Positions 42,325 through 51,465 of a stretch of DNA of 64,000 nucleotides are shown here, one piece after another (the stretch's first letter is position 1; each line of letters begins with the position of its first letter). The notes under the pieces were generated by a model that saw only the letters and a program-made list of their open reading frames with translations, did not search any database and was not told where the DNA came from. A program made the position numbers and the translations under genes. The stretch spans positions 1 through 64,000 of the forward strand of contig BJGL01000002.1 in assembly GCA_014190475.1 (NCBI GenBank), written 5' to 3'. The stretch is from Bacteroidota bacterium (GTDB lineage Bacteria > Bacteroidota > Bacteroidia > Chitinophagales > Chitinophagaceae).

Positions 42325-42726
42325 ATGAAAAACAGTCATTATCTACTTTTCTCTCTTCTATCTGGTCTTTTACTGGCGATCGCTTGTTGGATGCCGTGGA
42401 TTGTGATTTCTACTCCTTCACTTATTCTGACTGGGATGAATACGGAGGGAACCAGTTTTGGGAAACCTGGCCTTTTTCATCTACTATTTCTGTGTCTATA
42501 TTTTCTTTTTGTTTTTATTCCTATGGGTTGGGCAAAGCGGTTTAATCTGCTCGTTTCAGCGCTCAACCTGTCTTGGATGATTCGCAATTTCTTCTTGATG
42601 GCTTTATGCAGAGGCGGTGAGTGTCCCGCTCGGCAATTGGGATTTTATTTGGTAGCAATCGCCAGTATCGCCATGTTACTCGCAAGCTTTTTTCCTCCTG
42701 TTCTCCAACAGGAAAAAAGTCAGTAA
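42325..42726 (+). CDS. Hypothetical small membrane protein
   Basis: 133 residues from the ATG at 42325, 2 bases after the permease stop; a longer frame from 42286 lies inside the permease gene. Four hydrophobic segments (about 7-29, 50-66, 72-90, 105-123). Cys residues are near CRGGEC. No family recognised. The tight spacing suggests translational coupling with the permease. Confidence 0.6.
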   Translation: MKNSHYLLFSLLSGLLLAIACWMPWIVISTPSLILTGMNTEGTSFGKPGLFHLLFLCLYFLFVFIPMGWAKRFNLLVSALNLSWMIRNFFLMALCRGGECPARQLGFYLVAIASIAMLLASFFPPVLQQEKSQ

Positions 42727-42782
42727 AATTCTAATTTCTTTCAGGTATTGATTTTGAGGGGTAGTGACTGTATACTTATGGG

Positions 42783-43964
42783 GTGCTAGTAGTCCGTTAT
42801 CTGTCCCAATTTACTATTGTCCTTTTTCTTGCACCCATGGTTATGGCTCAATCTGCTTTTTCCATTTATTGGAATATGCAATTGTCGACTCCCGCTACTC
42901 ATCCTTCCTCACTACTAACGGCCAGCGATATTTCTCAAGGTGTAAATTTTGGTACTACTTCATTTCTTACTTCAAATTCTGCATCCTTAAATTCATACAC
43001 TGGCGCTTCGGGTGATAATAATGCTGCTCTAGCCTGCAGAACCGGCCCCTTAAATAAGACGGCTACTGGTTCCTCTTATTTTAGTTTTACTATTTCAGCC
43101 GTTTCTGGATATAAGTTTTTACTACAATCCATTGCACTTGGTCTTCGATCTACCAATTCGGGTCCTCAAACCTGGTCTATTTATTCCAGTGTTGACAATT
43201 TTACTACACCTATTTACACTAGTAGCCTTTCCAATAACAGTAGCTGGGTATTTCAACAGCATTCCATTTCCTCTTCCTATCAAGAGGTTGTTGCCTATCG
43301 GATATACGGATTTGATGGAGTTGGAACTGCCGCTATTAATATCGCAAACTGGCGAATTGATGATTTGGAATTATCGGGACAAGTGGTTCCTGCAACGCTA
43401 CCCGTGCATTGGCTGTACACAGATCTTTATCTGTTAAATAATCGGGTTATGGTAGCGTGGGCAACCACTTGGGAAGAAAATAATTTGCGCTATCATGTTG
43501 AGCGCTCTGCAGAGGGCGAATCATTTTTAAGAATTGGAGAACTTACTGCAGGATTTAGTGGAAATTCTAGTACAGAACAAGTTTATCAGTTTTGGGATAA
43601 TAACCCCTTACCCGGAAGAAGTTATTACCGTATTGTGCAGGAGGACAAGGATGGCTCCTTAAATTTTAGTGCAGTGAAGTCCATTTTTATAGCGGGTGGT
43701 ACTTCTTTTTCATTACACCGGTATCAGGTTGACTTATTTTCCCATCGAATATCGATCGCGTGTAAAGGTGTTGGTCAAACAATTTTTCAACTTTTTACGT
43801 TGCATGGTCAATTATTGAGTCGAGAATTTCGAAATTTAGTATCTGGTCATGATGAGCTCTTTTCAATCCCAATTTCTGCAGAAATAAAAAGAGGTTCGCT
43901 TTTGATTTTGTCAGTTCAACAAAATAACAAACGAGTGGCTTCGCGATTGATCATTTGTAATTAA
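42783..43964 (+). CDS. Secreted protein with degenerate T9SS-like C-terminus
   Basis: 393 residues with a GTG start at 42783; the next in-frame upstream codon of interest is a stop at 42765, and the ATG at 42778 is in another frame. Signal peptide about 1-22 (ends VMAQ). Residues 25-200 look like a beta-sandwich adhesive or carbohydrate-binding domain ([16 protein letters not shown]). Residues 205-300 are the module [17 protein letters not shown]...[11 protein letters not shown] that precedes many Bacteroidota sorting domains. The last 80 residues resemble such a domain but lack the YPNP motif. The end overlaps the convergent rocD by 14 bases. Function unknown. Confidence 0.65.
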   Translation: MLVVRYLSQFTIVLFLAPMVMAQSAFSIYWNMQLSTPATHPSSLLTASDISQGVNFGTTSFLTSNSASLNSYTGASGDNNAALACRTGPLNKTATGSSYFSFTISAVSGYKFLLQSIALGLRSTNSGPQTWSIYSSVDNFTTPIYTSSLSNNSSWVFQQHSISSSYQEVVAYRIYGFDGVGTAAINIANWRIDDLELSGQVVPATLPVHWLYTDLYLLNNRVMVAWATTWEENNLRYHVERSAEGESFLRIGELTAGFSGNSSTEQVYQFWDNNPLPGRSYYRIVQEDKDGSLNFSAVKSIFIAGGTSFSLHRYQVDLFSHRISIACKGVGQTIFQLFTLHGQLLSREFRNLVSGHDELFSIPISAEIKRGSLLILSVQQNNKRVASRLIICN

Positions 43965-45189
43965 GCAGGGGTAAACTATCGCGAATGATACCAAGGGCTT
44001 CTTCTATTTGTGCCGCCGAGATAACCAAGGGGGGAGCTAATCTGATTTTATCTCCATGAGTAGGTTTTGCCAGTAGTCCTCTGTTTTTCATCTCTATACA
44101 TAAATTCCAAGCTGCGTTAGGATCAGGATGAGCTATTACAATAGCATTTAGTAATCCTTGACCTCTTACTAACTTGATGTAGGGTGAATTTATTTCTTTG
44201 ATTCCCGCCCTGAGTTGAATACCACGCTCAGCAGCATTTTCTGCTAGTCTTTCTTCTTCAATAACCTCCAGTGCTGTTTTGGCAATGGCGCATGCCAACG
44301 GGTTTCCACCATACGTAGATCCGTGTTGCCCAGGTTTGATGGTAAGCATGATCTCGTCATCCGCTAACACTGCGCTAACCGGCAAGAGGCCGCCACTAAG
44401 CGCTTTGCCGAGTATCAGAATATCTGGTCTAACATTTTCATGATCACAAGCCAGCCTTTTTCCTGTTCGTCCTAATCCAGTTTGAATTTCGTCTGCAAGC
44501 AGGAGTACTTGTTTTTCTCGGCAAAGTTGTGCGGCTTTGTTCAGGTATCCGAAAGCAGGAACAACAACACCGGCCTCTCCCTGGATAGGTTCTACCAAAA
44601 ATCCAGCTACATGGGGGTCTGCTAACGCTTTTTCCAGTGCTTCACAATCATTATAAGGTATAGTAATAAATCCTGGCAGGTAGGGGCCAAAGTTTCGTGT
44701 TGACTCCTCATCGGTACTGAATGAAATTACCCCGGAAGTTCTGCCGTGAAAATTGCCCTCACAAACAATGATTTTGGCTTTATTGCTGGGAATTGATTTT
44801 TTTTCATACGCCCACTTTCGGCATAATTTGATGGCTGTCTCCACGGCCTCTACGCCTGTGTTCATAGGGAGCACCTTGTCATAACCAAATAAGGAGGTTA
44901 TGAAAGCAGCATAGGGTCCAAATAAGTGGTGGTGGAAAGCTCTGCTGGTGAGTGTTAACTTTTGAACTTGCTGGGTACAACTAGCCACAATTTTGGGGTG
45001 GCAATGCCCTTGATTAACGGAGGAATATCCGCTTAGAAAGTCAAAATAGCGTACACCTTCTACATCCCACATAAATACGGACTCCGCTCGTTCTATGACA
45101 ACTGGTAACGGGTGATAATTGTGTGCACTGAAATGCTCCTCTTGCTCTATAAATTGTTTGGCTAGCGCGCCAGTAGGGGCTTCATACAT
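43951..45189 (-). CDS. rocD: Ornithine--oxo-acid transaminase
   Basis: PLP-dependent class III aminotransferase converting ornithine and 2-oxoglutarate to glutamate semialdehyde and glutamate; 412 residues. The N-terminal [20 protein letters not shown] and the [14 protein letters not shown] segment are specific for ornithine aminotransferase. PLP lysine K262 lies in [33 protein letters not shown] holds the PLP-binding Asp. The 150-base upstream gap (45190-45339) has no clear promoter box. The stop region overlaps the end of the preceding convergent gene by 14 bases. Confidence 0.95.
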   Translation of the reverse strand: MYEAPTGALAKQFIEQEEHFSAHNYHPLPVVIERAESVFMWDVEGVRYFDFLSGYSSVNQGHCHPKIVASCTQQVQKLTLTSRAFHHHLFGPYAAFITSLFGYDKVLPMNTGVEAVETAIKLCRKWAYEKKSIPSNKAKIIVCEGNFHGRTSGVISFSTDEESTRNFGPYLPGFITIPYNDCEALEKALADPHVAGFLVEPIQGEAGVVVPAFGYLNKAAQLCREKQVLLLADEIQTGLGRTGKRLACDHENVRPDILILGKALSGGLLPVSAVLADDEIMLTIKPGQHGSTYGGNPLACAIAKTALEVIEEERLAENAAERGIQLRAGIKEINSPYIKLVRGQGLLNAIVIAHPDPNAAWNLCIEMKNRGLLAKPTHGDKIRLAPPLVISAAQIEEALGIIRDSLPLLNYK

Positions 45190-45339
45190 AATAATCAGAT
45201 AAAGGGGTGATGGTTAGTGGGGGAGTGAAAACAGCAGAAACAGCAAAAAGCGTTAGTGATTCAATAGATCCAAATGCTTTTTGAGTAGCGGGAAGGAAAA
45301 TGATGAAATAGAGTTGCTGTTAACCATGTAGCCCTAAAG

Positions 45340-46167
45340 TTATGGAATTTTTTTCCATTGTATCCAGGGATATGGTTCGAGCGTAGGTCTACTGGCATCC
45401 GGTGGAAAAATTCCAAAAATAGTACTACCGCTTCCACTCATTGAGGCGTACAAAGCGCCAGCCTTATAAAGAGTACTCTTTATTTTTTTCAATTCAGGGT
45501 ATTTTATAAAGATGGTTTCTTCAAATTGATTTTGAACTACCGTTTTCCATTCCTCAATTGGTCGTAAAATTGAATTAGTTAATGGCTCTCCCTCTATCCT
45601 GGGGCTTACTCCTCGAAAAGCTTCGGCCGTAGCAATAGAAATGCCAGGATGGATCAATAGAATCTGATAACCTGATAATGACAAGGGTAAGGGCGTTAGT
45701 TTTTCTCCTCGTCCTAATCCCCATGCGGCTTGTTGTAGTAAAAAAAAGGGACAGTCACTTCCAAGTTCAAGTGCGATTTGTTCATTCTCTTGCTTTGATA
45801 AAGAGAATTCAAACAGTGATTGAAGTGCTAGTAATGTAAAGACCCCATCGGCACTTCCGCCTCCCAATCCAGCTCCCATAGGAATATTTTTATGAAGATG
45901 TATGTAGGCTGGGGGTAGATCGGGCTTTATTTCTTGAAGTAGGCGATAGGCTTTAACACAAAGATTTTGTTGCGTGGCGCCCTTAATAGATAAACCGGTT
46001 TGTTCAAATTGAAGAGAGCTGTCTTTATCCTTTTGAATGGGTAGTATCTCCAACGCATCATGTACAGGAACCGGATAAAAAATAGTCTCTATATCATGAA
46101 ATCCATCCTCTCGCTTGCGTAGAATCCGAAGCCCAAGATTGATTTTGCAATTTGGAAATACAATCAT
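45340..46167 (-). CDS. ispE: 4-diphosphocytidyl-2-C-methyl-D-erythritol kinase
   Basis: GHMP-family kinase of the MEP isoprenoid pathway; 275 residues. The N-terminal PNCKINLGLRILRKREDGFH and the ATP-binding loop IPMGAGLGGGSADG are the IspE hallmarks; MSGSGSTIFGIF is the third GHMP motif. It lies 17 bases after the bifunctional nuclease gene on the same strand and is probably transcribed with it. Confidence 0.95.
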   Translation of the reverse strand: MIVFPNCKINLGLRILRKREDGFHDIETIFYPVPVHDALEILPIQKDKDSSLQFEQTGLSIKGATQQNLCVKAYRLLQEIKPDLPPAYIHLHKNIPMGAGLGGGSADGVFTLLALQSLFEFSLSKQENEQIALELGSDCPFFLLQQAAWGLGRGEKLTPLPLSLSGYQILLIHPGISIATAEAFRGVSPRIEGEPLTNSILRPIEEWKTVVQNQFEETIFIKYPELKKIKSTLYKAGALYASMSGSGSTIFGIFPPDASRPTLEPYPWIQWKKIP

Positions 46168-46184
46168 AGGTACTGGGTTCGCGC

Positions 46185-46784
46185 TTATTTATTACGGCTG
46201 TTTATTTCGTCGCGAATTGCAATGGCACGAATATAATCCTCGCTCTCCAATACCTCCGTTAAAAGGTGGTTCAACTCCTCTAAGGTCATTTTTTTGAGAT
46301 CTTCGTGTCCAGTGGTTCTTATCTCTTCGTCCAAGCTTTCTGTTTCAGTTTTTTTGCGCTTCGATTCTTCTGTTTCTTCCAACAGTATTCCAGCGTTTTG
46401 TAAAATGTGCTCAAAGGTGTAAATAGGACAACCAAAACGTACCGCCATGGCAATGGCATCAGAAGTTCTGGAATCAATTTCAATGGTGTCATGCTCATTG
46501 GAGCAAACCAATTTTGAATAAAAAACACCTTCTTGTAAATCGTTGATGATTACTTCGTGAAGGTCAATTCCAAAGGCAACTAAAAAATTCTTCATCAGAT
46601 CATGCGTCAGGGGTCTTGACGGATTCATTTTTTCTAACGCCACTGCAATGGCCTGGGCCTCAAATCCACCAATCACGATAGGAAGCCTACGCGAGCCATT
46701 CACTTCTCCCAAAACAACTGCATAGGAGTGTGTTTGCGTGATGCTATGAGAGATTGCAATAATTTCTAATTCAATTTTTTTCAT
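46185..46784 (-). CDS. Bifunctional nuclease family protein (DUF151) with UVR motif
   Basis: 199 residues. Residues 1-130 are the BFN domain (YAVVLGEVNGSRRLPIVIGG, SRTSDAIAMAVRFGCPIYTF), related to plant BBD nucleases said to cut DNA and RNA. A charged linker rich in Glu, Lys and Thr leads to a C-terminal UVR-type helical hairpin (LNHLLTEVLESEDYIRAIAIRDEI), as in UvrB/UvrC/Clp adaptors. Nuclease activity of this protein is inferred only. Promoter box 7 bases upstream. Confidence 0.88.
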   Translation of the reverse strand: MKKIELEIIAISHSITQTHSYAVVLGEVNGSRRLPIVIGGFEAQAIAVALEKMNPSRPLTHDLMKNFLVAFGIDLHEVIINDLQEGVFYSKLVCSNEHDTIEIDSRTSDAIAMAVRFGCPIYTFEHILQNAGILLEETEESKRKKTETESLDEEIRTTGHEDLKKMTLEELNHLLTEVLESEDYIRAIAIRDEINSRNK

Positions 46785-46791
46785 TCACCTG

Positions 46792-46799
46792 CAAATATA
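46792..46799 (-). promoter_or_regulatory. -7 box of the bifunctional nuclease/ispE operon (TATATTTG)
   Basis: Perfect TAnnTTTG followed by C, 7 bases before the ATG, so any 5' leader would be only a few bases long. Confidence 0.6.
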
Positions 46800-46820
46800 G
46801 AATAGCAATCAGGGGTATTC

Positions 46821-47783
46821 CTAACTTGCTTTTACTTTTTTAATTGCTGCCGTAAGCTGCGGGACCACTTCAAATGCGTCTCCCACTATTCCATAGTCTG
46901 CCGCCTTAAAAAACGGAGCTTCTGGATCTTTATTGATCACCACAATTACCTTACTGCGATTTACTCCTGCCAGATGTTGTATGGCGCCGGAAATTCCTAT
47001 TGCTACATAGAGATTGGGTGCAATCGCTACTCCCGTCTGACCAACATGCTCGTGATGAGGCCGCCAATGCGCATCGGCAACCGGCCGGCTACAGGCAAGG
47101 GCTGCATTTAATTCACCTGCTAATTCCTCAACCATGCCCCAGTTTTCAGGTCCTTTTAATCCTCGTCCTGCACTGACAACAATTCCAGCCTCTGTGAGGG
47201 ATAGTGCGCCTGCTGCGCTTTCTATATTTTTACTTCTTACCCGTGTTGGAGGCGCCACTAATGCTGCAGAGGTTAGTTTTGCTACCCCGCCTGTTTGTTT
47301 AACAGGGTAAGAGTTGGGATTTATCGTTAATACGCGCACTTCGGTTTTTATTGCAATTTTTGCAAAAGCTTTTCCTGAAAAAACTGATCTTTTAACACTA
47401 AATCCATTAGAAAGGTCCGGTTGTGAGATAACACCTGAAACAATCCCCGCTTTGAGACGGGCTGCTGTCAATGGGGCTAATAATTTGCCTCCCAGCGAAT
47501 GAGAGAAAAGCAACGTATGGGCCTTTTTTTCTGTTGCGAGTGTCGCAAGTGCCCAGGCATCCGTTTCTTGCGGCGTGTTACGTACTATTTCTTTTCCAAG
47601 TTGAATCACTTCTTGCAAGCCAAAGGTGCCCAGTTCTTCCAGTTGATCTTGGCAATTTCCTATAGCTACCCCGATTAATTGATCTCCTGTTGCTGCTGCC
47701 AAATCCGCACCATACGAGATAACTTCATGTGTTGATTTCTTTATTTTACCGTTGGCAATATCGATATAGACTAAAATACTCAT
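46821..47783 (-). CDS. etfA: Electron transfer flavoprotein alpha subunit
   Basis: 320 residues. The C-terminal FAD domain carries VVSAGRGLKGPENW, the segment VGQTGVAIAPNLYVAIGISG and FKAADYGIVGDAFEVVP. It takes electrons from acyl-CoA dehydrogenases such as the one at 18437-19591 and passes them to ETF:quinone oxidoreductase. It begins 18 bases after etfB. Confidence 0.96.
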   Translation of the reverse strand: MSILVYIDIANGKIKKSTHEVISYGADLAAATGDQLIGVAIGNCQDQLEELGTFGLQEVIQLGKEIVRNTPQETDAWALATLATEKKAHTLLFSHSLGGKLLAPLTAARLKAGIVSGVISQPDLSNGFSVKRSVFSGKAFAKIAIKTEVRVLTINPNSYPVKQTGGVAKLTSAALVAPPTRVRSKNIESAAGALSLTEAGIVVSAGRGLKGPENWGMVEELAGELNAALACSRPVADAHWRPHHEHVGQTGVAIAPNLYVAIGISGAIQHLAGVNRSKVIVVINKDPEAPFFKAADYGIVGDAFEVVPQLTAAIKKVKAS

Positions 47784-47801
47784 AATGGATGATTGAAATT
47801 G

Positions 47802-48545
47802 TTAAATGACTTTTGCTTCTTCGTGTAAAAGACGAACCAATTCCTCCACTTGATCTGCCGCAATCAGTTTAACACCTGACTTGGGAGCGGGCAATTCAAA
47901 TTGTATTGTTTCAGTATAAGTGTTGGTGGGAATGGGCTCTACTACTTTAAGGGGTTTTGTTCGTGCAGCCATGATCCCCCTCATATTTGGAATTCTGGCC
48001 TCTGCCATTCCTTTTTGTGCACTGACCACAACCGGTAGTTCTACTTCGCAAACCTCCTGGCCACCTTCAATTTCCCTAGTAATTGTCAATGTTTTGTCTT
48101 GCCGATCTAATTTGGTAGCCAAACTTATAAATGGCATCTCTGTTTCGCCCGCAATTAAACCTCCAACGGTTGATCCGTTATGATCTATAGTCTCTTTACC
48201 GGTTAACACTAAATCATAATTTCCATCCTTTACGATGGCAGCAATTTGGTGTGCTACAAATTGACTTTCAGCAGGAGCAGCATTGATTCGGATTGCCTCA
48301 TCTCCCCCTAATGCTAATGCCTTTCTGATGATGGGATCCGCATCTGATTCGCCAACTGTCAGCAAGTGTAAAGTAACACTGGGGTCAGCTTCCTTCAATT
48401 CAATGGCCCGTACTAACGCGAACCATTCGTCCCAGGGGTTTACTATCCATTGTACTCCATTGGTATCGAATTTCGTGTTGTTGTCGGTGAAGGCTATTTT
48501 TGCCGTTGTGTCCGGCGTTTTACTGATACAAACAAGAATCTTCAT
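47802..48545 (-). CDS. etfB: Electron transfer flavoprotein beta subunit
   Basis: 247 residues. The N-terminus MKILVCISKTPDTTAKIAF, the ALALGGDEAIRI segment and DLVLTGKETIDHNGSTVGG are EtfB signatures (AMP-binding side). First gene of the etfB-etfA pair; the promoter box is 42 bases upstream. Confidence 0.96.
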   Translation of the reverse strand: MKILVCISKTPDTTAKIAFTDNNTKFDTNGVQWIVNPWDEWFALVRAIELKEADPSVTLHLLTVGESDADPIIRKALALGGDEAIRINAAPAESQFVAHQIAAIVKDGNYDLVLTGKETIDHNGSTVGGLIAGETEMPFISLATKLDRQDKTLTITREIEGGQEVCEVELPVVVSAQKGMAEARIPNMRGIMAARTKPLKVVEPIPTNTYTETIQFELPAPKSGVKLIAADQVEELVRLLHEEAKVI

Positions 48546-48587
48546 AAATAAAGTTGATGCTGCTTAAAAGTTGTTATTGCAACTATG

Positions 48588-48595
48588 CAAAGATA
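48588..48595 (-). promoter_or_regulatory. -7 box of etfBA (TATCTTTG)
   Basis: Perfect TAnnTTTG followed by C on the minus strand, in the 112-base gap divergent from the TPR gene. A 10-base palindrome TCTCCGGAGA (48608-48617) lies near its -33 region. Confidence 0.6.
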
Positions 48596-48657
48596 AGTTT
48601 TGCCGCATCTCCGGAGAAGCGATTAGCAGGCTTTTTTAACCCTGTAGCCCTTTAATT

Positions 48658-48969
48658 ATGGATAGAATTTCAAAGCTTACTGAAATGCTTGCGGCCAGCC
48701 CTGCTGACTGTTTTTTATTACATGCGCTTGGGCTGGAGTATGTTAAAATAGGAGCCTTGCAAACTGCGCAAACTTATTTTGAAAGGGTCTTAGAAACTGA
48801 TTCATCGTATGTTGGCACCTATTATCATTTAGCAAAGCTATTGGAGCAAATAGGCAATCCGGAGCAAGCGATTGCTATTTATGAGAAAGGAATGGAACAA
48901 GCCAAAATCGGCAATGATATGCATGCGTATAACGAACTTCGCTCCGCATGGGAAGAACTAACTTTTTAA
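48658..48969 (+). CDS. Small TPR-repeat protein
   Basis: 103 residues made of about two and a half tetratricopeptide repeats: residues 18-50 (DCFLLHALGLEYVKIGALQT) and 51-85 (YVGTYYHLAKLLEQIGNPEQ). No signal peptide or catalytic domain, so probably a cytoplasmic protein-binding module. The tilS start follows 3 bases after the stop, suggesting coupled expression. Confidence 0.85.
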   Translation: MDRISKLTEMLAASPADCFLLHALGLEYVKIGALQTAQTYFERVLETDSSYVGTYYHLAKLLEQIGNPEQAIAIYEKGMEQAKIGNDMHAYNELRSAWEELTF

Positions 48970-48972
48970 TCA

Positions 48973-50319
48973 ATGAATCAGCTTTCAGTTAAACAGAATC
49001 TCGAATTGATTGCTCCGGTGCTACCCGGCGATGTTTTGCTGATTGCTATCAGTGGGGGATTGGATTCAGTGATGCTAGCCCACCTATGTAAAGAGGAGGG
49101 CTATGCAGTTGAATTAGCGCATTGTAATTTTCGATTACGAGGTACAGAAAGTGAACGTGATGAAACCTTTGTTCGACAGCTTGCTGCTTCCTGGGATATG
49201 CCCTTGCATGTAAAACAATTTGATACTACTACTTATGCCCTTGAAAAACAGCTGTCGGTTCAAGAGGCGGCACGCAATCTTCGTTATGAATGGTTCGCTT
49301 CCTTAATTAATCAGTTTCCTCATATTAAATGGGTTTTAACGGCGCATCACAAGGACGATCAGGCGGAAACGTTATTGATGAATTTTTTCAGGGGCACAGG
49401 TCTTCACGGTTTGACAGGCATGCCAGCACGAAATGGTAGTATTCTTCGACCCTTGTTAACTGTAGAACGACGGGAGCTAGAAAAAATAGCCTTAGAAAAA
49501 CAGGTAAGCTATGTGGTTGATTCCTCGAATCAAAAAGAAGAGTATACCCGAAATTATATTCGCCACACCGTTATGCCGGCGCTTCAGAAAGTTTATCCGG
49601 CGGTTGTGAGTAATTTATGTGACAATCAGATTCGATTTACGAAGATTGAAAAATTGTACAAGCAATTAGTCGGTGTTCAGGTAAAAAAAGTATTGAAAGA
49701 AAAAAACGGAGAGTATATGATTTCGATCGGTGCTATCGCCCATTTTCTGGGTACCTCTCTTTTCTACGAACTTTTACATCCTTTTGGTTTTTCTGCAGGC
49801 CAAATAGAAGAGGCTACGCGATTAATGCAGGCAAGAACAGGAGCGCAACTCGTGGCCAATACAGGAAATTGGAGGTTGATAAAACATCGGAATTGGTTAA
49901 TACTTTCGCCGCAGCAATCGAAGCACACTGATTTTATTGAAGTTTCTTCTGCTCAAGCGTCCATCGAATTTTCAAACGGGACACTAGCTTTTCAAGAAAT
50001 CAAAAAAATTGATAGTAAGGATTGGTCTTCGACTTCTGTAGCATTGCTTAATCGAAAACTTCTGGCATTTCCACTACAAGTTCGCCGGTGGAGAGCCGGG
50101 GATTACTTCTATCCCTTGGGTATGGCAAAAAAGAAGAAGTTGGCCCGTTTCTTAATTGATCTAAAATTTTCTTTGCCAGACAAGGAAAAAGTTTGGGTAC
50201 TGACCGCAGGTGATAAAATTGTATGGGTAATTGGAATTCGAATCGATGAGCGTTTTAAAGTGACGCCCCCCTGTAATGATGCGCTTCGTATTGAATACAG
50301 GTCCTTACCCCAGTCCTAG
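48973..50319 (+). CDS. tilS: tRNA(Ile)-lysidine synthase
   Basis: Modifies C34 of the CAU-anticodon tRNA-Ile to lysidine so that it reads AUA; 448 residues. The PP-loop is AISGGLDSVML (SGGxDS) near residue 29. ELAHCNFRLRGTESERDE and LTAHHKDDQAETLLMNFFRG are the N-terminal family motifs. The C-terminal TilS domain is seen in VRRWRAGDYFYPLGM and KKKLARFLIDLK. Its last 15 bases overlap the convergent rhomboid gene. Confidence 0.95.
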   Translation: MNQLSVKQNLELIAPVLPGDVLLIAISGGLDSVMLAHLCKEEGYAVELAHCNFRLRGTESERDETFVRQLAASWDMPLHVKQFDTTTYALEKQLSVQEAARNLRYEWFASLINQFPHIKWVLTAHHKDDQAETLLMNFFRGTGLHGLTGMPARNGSILRPLLTVERRELEKIALEKQVSYVVDSSNQKEEYTRNYIRHTVMPALQKVYPAVVSNLCDNQIRFTKIEKLYKQLVGVQVKKVLKEKNGEYMISIGAIAHFLGTSLFYELLHPFGFSAGQIEEATRLMQARTGAQLVANTGNWRLIKHRNWLILSPQQSKHTDFIEVSSAQASIEFSNGTLAFQEIKKIDSKDWSSTSVALLNRKLLAFPLQVRRWRAGDYFYPLGMAKKKKLARFLIDLKFSLPDKEKVWVLTAGDKIVWVIGIRIDERFKVTPPCNDALRIEYRSLPQS

Positions 50320-50955
50320 TTTTTTAAGTATAATTGAAAGGGGAGCTTTCAATGGGTTCAAGGAATCGTGTTGTAAATAAGTGACTGCAATCGTAAAGGC
50401 CCAACCATAAAGTGCTCCTCCAATATGCGCTGCATGGTTTATATTATCTTTTCTCTTTTTACCCATCCAGGCCGATAATATTAAAAAAAGAGGTCCAAAC
50501 AGATAGCCGGGTATGATCGGGGGTATAATAAAAAGTCCAATTTGGATCATGGGATCCATCAGAATAGCAGAAAAAATTACTGCACTCACGGCTCCAGATG
50601 CACCGAGGCTGGCATAATTCGATTTTGTGTGATATCGAAAATAGCTATAGAGTAGCGAGAATGGAATGGAGGAGAAGTAAAGTATTAAAAATAGGGTAGT
50701 TCCGTCTTCTGCAAAAAATGAGTCGGATTGGTAAGCGTTTTCTACAAGTGTTCCAAACAAATAGAGGGAGAGCATGTTAAATAAAAGGTGCTCCCAGTCT
50801 GCATGAATAAATCCGCTACTCAAAAACCGATGCCATTCTTGATTTTTTTTGATACGGGTTGGTTTGAACAGCATTTTCTCTTTGAGTGCGGGGCTGAAAT
50901 TAGCAAGGATAGAAATGGCTGTAGTGATAATCAGTAAAAGCTGGGTGGTATTCAT
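50305..50955 (-). CDS. Rhomboid family intramembrane serine protease
   Basis: 216 residues, about six membrane helices. The catalytic Ser is S120 in LGASGAVSAVIF and the His is H177 in HAAHIGGALYG; HADWEHLLFNM (H56, N60) is the conserved oxyanion segment of TM2. It cleaves membrane-embedded substrates; the target is unknown. It starts on the base next to the rlmH stop, so the two are coupled. Confidence 0.92.
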   Translation of the reverse strand: MNTTQLLLIITTAISILANFSPALKEKMLFKPTRIKKNQEWHRFLSSGFIHADWEHLLFNMLSLYLFGTLVENAYQSDSFFAEDGTTLFLILYFSSIPFSLLYSYFRYHTKSNYASLGASGAVSAVIFSAILMDPMIQIGLFIIPPIIPGYLFGPLFLILSAWMGKKRKDNINHAAHIGGALYGWAFTIAVTYLQHDSLNPLKAPLSIILKKLGLG

Positions 50956-51429
50956 TTATGGATGATGATACTTTTCGTTTTTAAGAATTGTTCCCGCTCG
51001 GTATAACTGCTCAGCAAGGATTAATCGTACCAACTGGTGCGGAAATACTAGTTTGGAGAGGCTCCAGGTAAATTGCGCTCTTTGTTGTATTGCTTTGTCT
51101 ACTCCAAACGCGCCTCCAATCAAAAAAACAATTTTCTTTATACCCGTATCTGCTTTTTTTTGAAGAAGCATTGCTAGTTCAACTGATGAAAGATCTTTTC
51201 CTTTCTCATCGAGTAATATCAAATAATCCTCTGGCTTAAGCCATTCAAGCACCAGGGCTCCTTCTTTTTTCTTAAGATCCATTTCGCTGAGCATTCCAGT
51301 GCTCTTAGGGGTGGGAATTAAAATCCATTCCGCTTTAAAATAGTGATTTAGTCGCTTGGTAAACGCTTCAATCCCTGGTTTTACATAGGGCTCATGCGAT
51401 TTACCAATTGACCACAACTCGATTCGCAT
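50956..51429 (-). CDS. rlmH: 23S rRNA (pseudouridine-1915 N3) methyltransferase
   Basis: SPOUT methyltransferase, 157 residues, normal length. IVFLIGGAFGVDKAIQQRA holds the SAM-binding GGxxG knot, and LSKLVFPHQLVRLILAEQLYRA with the ending KNEKYHH is the family signature. It modifies the decoding region helix 69 of the ribosome. A degenerate box TATTTTTA lies four bases upstream of its ATG. Confidence 0.96.
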   Translation of the reverse strand: MRIELWSIGKSHEPYVKPGIEAFTKRLNHYFKAEWILIPTPKSTGMLSEMDLKKKEGALVLEWLKPEDYLILLDEKGKDLSSVELAMLLQKKADTGIKKIVFLIGGAFGVDKAIQQRAQFTWSLSKLVFPHQLVRLILAEQLYRAGTILKNEKYHHP

Positions 51430-51465
51430 AAACTAAAAATATTAAATATATCCTAACTTTCCAGT

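Noticed and set aside
45320-48661. Two similar 26-base stretches, 45320-45345 and 48636-48661 (22 of 26 bases identical), both ending in ATGG; the second ends at the TPR gene start.
   Set aside because: By a rough estimate one such pair is expected by chance in 64 kb, and the first copy precedes no plus-strand gene.
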